This document shows positions 58,332-64,000 of a stretch of DNA of 64,000 nucleotides, in pieces. The stretch spans positions 34,925,921 through 34,989,920 of the forward strand of contig OZ020485.1 in the NCBI GenBank assembly GCA_963971405.1, in the 5' to 3' direction. A program made the translations under genes and the position numbers. Numbering within the stretch: position 1 is the first letter of the stretch; the number at the start of each line of letters is the position of its first letter. This DNA is from Psococerastis gibbosa (taxonomy: Eukaryota > Arthropoda > Insecta > Psocodea > Psocidae). The notes below the pieces were generated by a model, which did no database searches, was not told the origin of the DNA, and saw only the letters and a list, made by a program, of their open reading frames with translations.

Positions 58332-59363
58332 AACGGGAGTGATCAGACGTACTCGTTTTAAGAGGGCAGTGCTCTTTTTCGGCTCCTCAGGGGTCTATTC
58401 TCTTTTTTTGTGTTTTTTGAACAAAATAAATGTATGTACTCTTTTTTGGTTTCTTGATCAAATAAACGTCCGGTACTATGTTTAAAGAAGATTTTTGTTT
58501 CGAAGTCTACACGATTTATAAATTTGAGCAGATTCTTGAGGAAAATGCTACTAAATTAACTATCCTATACCTGCCCATTTCAGTTGGTAGCCACCATCTT
58601 GTGCCATGAGAATTTAGCCTTTACCTCTAATCTTATTTTCGGCAGAAATAGTAGCAACAAACTGACTACTACACCCCCCCCCCCATCTTGGTACCTGAGG
58701 ATGTTCACCTTTTTTCATCCAAACATCTGGCCACATTAGATATAATATTAATAATATATATATATAATAATATAGATAATCATTCTCTTATAGACGCAGG
58801 TGTAGCCTATAGATGAGTGAAACTATAGCCTGGGAACTAATATAATAATTAATTGTATTGCAAGTGATTTATTTCCAAACCGTCGGAAAGCAATTAAATA
58901 AAAAGCTCAATTTCAAGAAAAGCGTGACCCTGAATGTAGGAAGAGTTGGCGCGCGGGCGGCAAAAGCAAACGGGTGCCCTTGCTACTCTGTTTGTACCAG
59001 TAATGCAAAAGTAATTTGTAGCGATATGGGAATCGTGACTGTTTTGATCGGATCTAGCAGGAGTGGGATCACGGTTATAGTTCACCATACAATTACTTAA
59101 GTAAGGTATGCGCAAAGCATATGGACGGAGCCAAGGCTGCCTTGCCACCCCAGCAGGGTGCTGATTGAGGAACAGTGGGAAGCAAGGCAAGAGGCGAGAG
59201 GACGTGCCATAAGGGCTGAAGTCGTGGGACGTGCAATATCTAATGCAAAATTGCGGCCTGCCATCCTAAAGCTGGATGGATACAATATTCACAATCACAA
59301 AAAAACAAAGTGTTTGTTTGCATATCATTCCTGTGGCCCTACTATATACTGTTTAGCATTAAC

Positions 59364-59462
59364 TTATTCTTGGGGTTAAAAATGTAAACAAAATAATGAA
59401 TTTTAAATAGCTCATAGCACATAATTATTTTGTTTACATTTTTAATCGCAGGTTAAGAATAA
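59364..59462. repeat. Short foldback next to a PIF-like MITE
   Basis: Arms TTATTCTTGGGGTTAAAAAT then GTAAACAAAATAAT and complement around a 23-bp loop. It lies 42 bp before the foldback MITE at 59507. Confidence 0.65.
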
Positions 59463-59506
59463 ACATAATCGCCATAGTAGAACCGTAGTCTTTATTCTTT
59501 GGGTTA

Positions 59507-59644
59507 GGCGGTTATTCCACCGACGTCAATAGTGATAGTAATTGTGGTATTGACTTGGTAGCAGACATTTCTAGACTGTCTTTAATGTCTGCTACTACGT
59601 CAATCACGTCAATAATCACTATTGACGTCGGTGGAATAACCGCC
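59507..59644. mobile_element. PIF/Harbinger-like foldback MITE (138 bp)
   Basis: Palindrome with ends GGCGGTTATTCCACCGACGT and complement; TTA duplicated on both sides (59504-59506, 59645-59647). Carries GACTTGGTAGCAGACATT at 59552. Confidence 0.88.
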
Positions 59645-60462
59645 TTAAATATATGAACCAAACCATTTTGAATATTCAAAATTCTTTTAAAATTCATTTA
59701 GTATACATTTTCAACCCCCAAGAATTTTTGAATTTTTGTAATTGTTGACTAAAGTGATATTGCTGTGAAATCTGATATGGAATGCTAAGTATATTATACT
59801 GTATGTATATAGGTCTGTAGACTTTGGAGAACATTCTTCTTACTTTTATCTTTCCTCTTTCCTATCCCCGTTCAGGCATCAATAATCCAAACGAAATATG
59901 GGTGAATTTTGGCTATAATCCGTGGCTAATTAGTTATTAGCCTATTAGTTTTGAGATCCAGTGTTACAAACAAATCGAACAAACCTGCATGCAATATTCA
60001 TTACTCAGCCGGCTACTTTTGCGTCATAGGTCATCATTTGGGTGGTCGGGGGCTCCATGCAGTCTACCTCATTATGATTCTCACTGGGAATATTTAACTA
60101 TAAACGCATCATAATTTACAAATTTAATGCTTAACTCTTTCTAAGACTTACTTCTAATATTAATTGACCACTTAAATTTTTGATAGCTTGGCTAACCAAT
60201 CAAAATCACAAATGTGTTTGTCTCTCAGTAACTGAACTCCAATGGTTGCTGTATGATTTACATAAATATTTATATAAAATATTTTATGATAATTAATGTG
60301 AGACCTCTTTGAGTTGACCTTGAATTGACCCAGGGCCTTTCAATACCTTTACGAGAGGGCTATTAAGTAAAGGCTATTAACGGTGTAATATTGTAGTCTG
60401 GACACCACTGCTATAAAAGATTGGAGAGCAGAAACTTGGTAGAACGTTTTATAGGTTTAGCT

Positions 60463-60660
60463 TCTTCTTCTACTTCTTCTTCTTCTTCAGGCTCTCAGCC
60501 CTTGATGAGCTTTGGCCTGCGGACTCCTAACTCGCGAAGATCAGTATCCAACTCATCCTTCCAGGGTTTTCAACCACGTCCGGCCAGTCGTCTTCCTTCC
60601 CGTCATGCTTGCTTTGTACATCTACTTCGGCATGCGGTGATGCGGTCGTCTGACACGTCG
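60463..60660 (-). mobile_element. LINE 3' end with GAA-type tail
   Basis: The reverse strand encodes KPWKDELDTDLRELGVRRPK then LIKG and a TGA (complement of 60495-60497), followed by an eight- to nine-unit GAA/GTA run. The W-DELD-DLrelGv block resembles LINE ORF2 C-termini. The + strand reading of the same DNA (60421-60720) is a Ser-rich shadow. Confidence 0.6.
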
Positions 60661-61849
60661 TGTCACAGCCATCTTATGCGTTGCGCTTTTATGAACCGTT
60701 TAGCTACTCTCTTGAAATAGCAATGGTGACCAGACTAGCAGAGCCATTCATCTACCTATTTATCAGAACAACTGCAATAAGGCGCTCAAAGTTTTCAGTT
60801 TTCCTACATCAGAACAACAGCAAGGGGCAAAAGGATTGACGGCGGGGTATGTCTTTTCACATAAGTCTTTCTGTGGAATTGGTATATAATATGTTTACTG
60901 CAAGTGTGTACACTTGGCTAGTATAGACCCTGATTAAACGTGTAGCCTACAATACTTGCACAAGCTTACCAGTTGCCACAGAAAATTTATACCAGTTCGT
61001 AACACCAACGAAAGAAGTAACTGATCGGATCGATGATTCCTTGCATTAGCTTTTATGACATCGCTTATGGAGGTTGAAGAGAGGTTGTGTTGTGGCAAGC
61101 AAATGAGGAGGCATAGGACTTAAATCAAAGTATTTGCCGAGAAAGTCGGCGTTAGAGAGGTTGCGATTGTAGCCATTAGGGAAGCTCAGAAGGACAACCG
61201 CAATTTGGAGACGCCTACATTCCCATAAAAAACTGACGGGCCGATAAAAAATTGTGACGGTTACTAGCGGATCAATGGGAACTCAGGTATGAGCCTGGTC
61301 GCTTTGCATAAGACTCCGATAAGACTTTCAATAAGCTAAGTATGGCCAGTCCCATGACACATGAATATTATTGAATTAATTTTTTATTTAACCTCAATCT
61401 GAAGCCAATCACTTGTCAATTAATAATGTTATTAAACCATCACAAGCGAATCAGAGGGGCTTATCGGAGGTATGCTTTGCCACACTGCTTTGCGCGTAGG
61501 TAGGCGAAAGTTACATACATGTCTCTTGGCAAGTGTTCTTATACACGATCAACTCACACAGGTTCTCATTAGTTACATACTTTCAAATTTTTTTTACAAC
61601 AGGTTGCACAACTTCACTTTAATATTAATTAGGCAATGTACAATATGTAGTAGTTTACTCTACGCGGGCAATTCAGTGTAAAGCAATAAATTTTACTAGC
61701 TTATATAGATATAAACTAAACTGAAACCTGACATTTTCACTGGCAATAAATAAATTCACTGCTCAATAGTGTTTGTACTATACCGTACACAGATAGGTCA
61801 ATACATCCATGTTCTTCGCAGACATACATCTACTAGTACCAGAGGCGGT

Positions 61850-62330
61850 CCCAGGCCTCATGAAAGGGGGAGGCACTTGTCAGTAGCGTAAAGATAGGTT
61901 TTCGAAGGGGCGGTGCATAATTTGGCGCCCCTCCACCCATTTTCATAAAAGTGTATAAAATGGGGAAAGCCGTTCTCATGGACGAACGCAGCTTTTACAT
62001 TAATGACCTTAGTTAGTGTCCTTTGCGCATGGGCCAGAGGGTTCGGAGGATATTACGGGGGGCCGGGAGAAAATATTTGAAAAATAGGGCTGAAATATTG
62101 GGGTTTTACTCATTTTCAGAGCAATAAGGTTTCCATATTACAGGGAATTAATAAAATTGTGCACGAGGGGGGCCCAGGAGAATTTTTTTGAAAAATAGGC
62201 CTAAAATAGTGGGGTTTTACGCATTTTGAGTTCAGTTCATACTTGGATTTTAGAGGCGAAGAATATAACTGCCAACCAAAGGGGAGGGGGGGGGGGGCAA
62301 TTGCCCGCAGTGCCGGTCGCTGCGTCCGCC
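61850..62330. repeat. Decayed repeat with GGGG/CCCC blocks
   Basis: Same sequence phrases as 1490-1990 (GGGGTTTTACGCATTTTGAG, AAAATAGGCCTA), ending in a 12-G tract and CAATTGCCC. Confidence 0.45.
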
Positions 62331-62865
62331 TGTGACTAGTACGTGAAATGGAATAGACTAATTTGCATTGTACCTATCAATTCAAAGCAAAGGTGCCAGG
62401 CTTGCCTTACGGTACGACCCAAACATACTTGTTGGTACCATTCACATGTAGCAACGATTACTTCTACTAGGTGAATGGTAAGAAATACCCTTAATAACAA
62501 AACTGGCAGATATAAGAATAATTTATTATGACGATATCAGAGATAACAAGGTTGCATAATTATATCGCTTCAGGAATTTGGGTTCTCCTCAAAAGGTTCA
62601 AATCAGCCGTTTTAGAAACTGTAGACGGTTCTGTAACATGATTTTGTGTTTTATTTCAATTTTTAAAGATATAGTACTGTATTATGTGATTTTACTTTAC
62701 TTTATTATATGTGCTATTATTTTATTTTATACTAAATGTATTATGAGACTTTACTGTAAGTGCTCTAATGACAGGCGTGGTGCCGAATGTCTGAAAGGCC
62801 AAGAGCGAGCATTGAGTAAAGTGAAGTAAGTAGGCATTTTAACAAGTCATTCTTAACTACTACTA

Positions 62866-63058
62866 TCGACTTCGATGGCCAGGTGGTAGCGTGCTTGTAC
62901 TTGTGCGAGTCTCTACACGCCATGCGATCGGGGTAACTCGACACAAGTACCTATTAGGTAACTTAGTGAGGCACCTGAAGAGGTCAATCGGATACATTCA
63001 TTGAATTGTTTGTATGCGATTAACCTTTTTTATAAAAAAACAAAAAAAAACTTAAACC
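62866..63058 (+). mobile_element. SINE type 2 with poly-A tail
   Basis: Begins near TGGCCAGGTGGTAGCGTGCT (A-box-like), contains CACGCCATGCGATCGG and TACATTCATTGAATTGTTTG, and ends in AAAAAAACAAAAAAAAAC. Copies at 29685 and 50669 are in reverse orientation. Confidence 0.72.
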
Positions 63059-63848
63059 TTAGGACGAAAATAAGAAATACGAGAAAGATTAATTAAATCA
63101 ACTGTGTGCTAAATTGCTAATGCTATGGCTAGGTTAATTTGCCACGGTAAGTTTGAATAAAAAAAAGTGATCTTCAAATCAAATGTAGCACAGACGTTAC
63201 CTCAGAGAATACGCATGCACACATTTATCTATCCTGTTATAAAAAAGAATACAGTTCATCTCAGGTCAGTGTTTTTATTTTTTATTGTCGTGTTAAAATT
63301 CCTTATTCGAGACTAACTAGGAAATTGATGGAGACAAATTTAATGCCAATGAAAGTTTACAAAATTTAATTGAGGAAAACAATAATAAAATCCACCTACA
63401 CCTAATTTACAAGTTGCCATAAAATAAGAGTAATTACGTGAAACCTACGCGAGACAGTTAACGCTACGACGAACAGTAACATAGCGCTAATTAAAATATG
63501 GCTACTAATCATTGATAACGCTATAATATGCAGTTCAACAAATCAATGATAGAGGGCAGCACCAGAATAATCAGATAAGGATTTGTTAATTAAACTGTGA
63601 GTATACAATTGTAAGGAGGGCGCCTCCTCTTAAGCCATGTGTTCCTGCATAAAATACATTTATCTTGTTGGTAATTATTAACTTGTGGTGTGACATTAGC
63701 GTGGAAGCCCAGATGATATCTAGCTTTCCTGACTTGTCATTCTATACTATAACGTCTTCATATCATGAGCATCAACATAATAACATAACGATTGTTGTGC
63801 TTAATAGAAATGGAGTTTATATATTGCAATGTATTAAAATAATGGAAA

Positions 63849-63871
63849 TCGTTGTTGTTGTTGTTGTTGTT
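63849..63871 (+). repeat. TTG microsatellite
   Basis: Seven TTG units preceding the family J copy at the window end. Confidence 0.9.
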
Positions 63872-64000
63872 ACCAACGCCTGCTTTCAGCATTTCTACCT
63901 TAAGCAACCCTGTCAGCCTGGCGGGGGGAGTGAGTCTGTTTGTTAACTTGAGGCACCCTAAGGGCAGACTCTTTCACCTCGGGGAAGGAGGAGTTGACTA
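63868..64000 (+). repeat. Family J repeat running off the window end
   Basis: Same sequence as 20325-20440, preceded by a TTG microsatellite (63852-63870). Confidence 0.72.

Larger units (their letters stand above)
57956..64000. other. Region upstream of the first visible grh exon, probably intronic
   Basis: No exon matching the earlier part of the grainyhead DNA-binding domain was found. The region holds the hAT-like element, foldbacks, LINE end, decayed repeat, SINE type 2 and family J. 60721-61850 and 63060-63850 show nothing recognisable. Confidence 0.6.

Noticed and set aside
60421-60720. 99-residue Ser/Arg-rich + strand reading frame
   Set aside because: It is the complement of a LINE C-terminal remnant with a GAA-type tail; the serine run is that tail read backwards.

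Overview
This is a low-density eukaryotic nuclear window, most likely from an arthropod. The evidence is spliced genes with GT-AG introns, long introns, AT-rich DNA packed with decayed transposons, and a grainyhead protein that reads like the arthropod orthologues I know. I cannot place it to order or species.

Two real protein-coding genes are supported, and they converge tail to tail. On the + strand a complete six-exon CTU2/NCS2 gene (cytoplasmic tRNA 2-thiolation subunit 2; CDS 7454-12500, 445 codons plus stop) joins without a frameshift. On the - strand the last nine coding exons of grainyhead (grh; stop at 16165-16167, most upstream visible exon 57844-57955) give 366 residues. These cover most of the CP2-type DNA-binding domain, the linker and the C-terminal dimerisation domain. 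The 5' part of grh is not visible and probably lies beyond position 64000. The two stops are about 3.7 kb apart.

Almost everything else is repeats. 1-7453: diverged repeats, one TTAA-flanked element (3706-4090), a LINE 3' end (5659-5814) and a large repeat called family A here (6211-7053). 7454-12500: CTU2, with a small inverted-repeat or repeat insertion in each of its five introns. 12501-16164: spacer with a hAT-type MITE (13854-14138) and a tRNA-derived SINE. 16165-57955: grh, whose 15.5-kb and 12-kb introns hold most of the repeats. These include PIF/Harbinger-like foldback MITEs with a shared GGCGG...TTCCACCG end, TTAA elements, five more LINE 3' ends, a 57-bp minisatellite and a casein kinase 1 alpha retrocopy. 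57956-64000: a hAT-like element, a foldback MITE, a LINE end and a second SINE type.

No operon, CRISPR array, canonical tRNA or rRNA gene, or intact transposase or reverse transcriptase was found. The most unusual material is the family of modular, sometimes nested, foldback MITEs whose flanks often show 3-bp duplications. Repeat families A, E, G, I and J are names used only in this report. Coordinates of diverged repeats are approximate; exon junctions were checked base by base.
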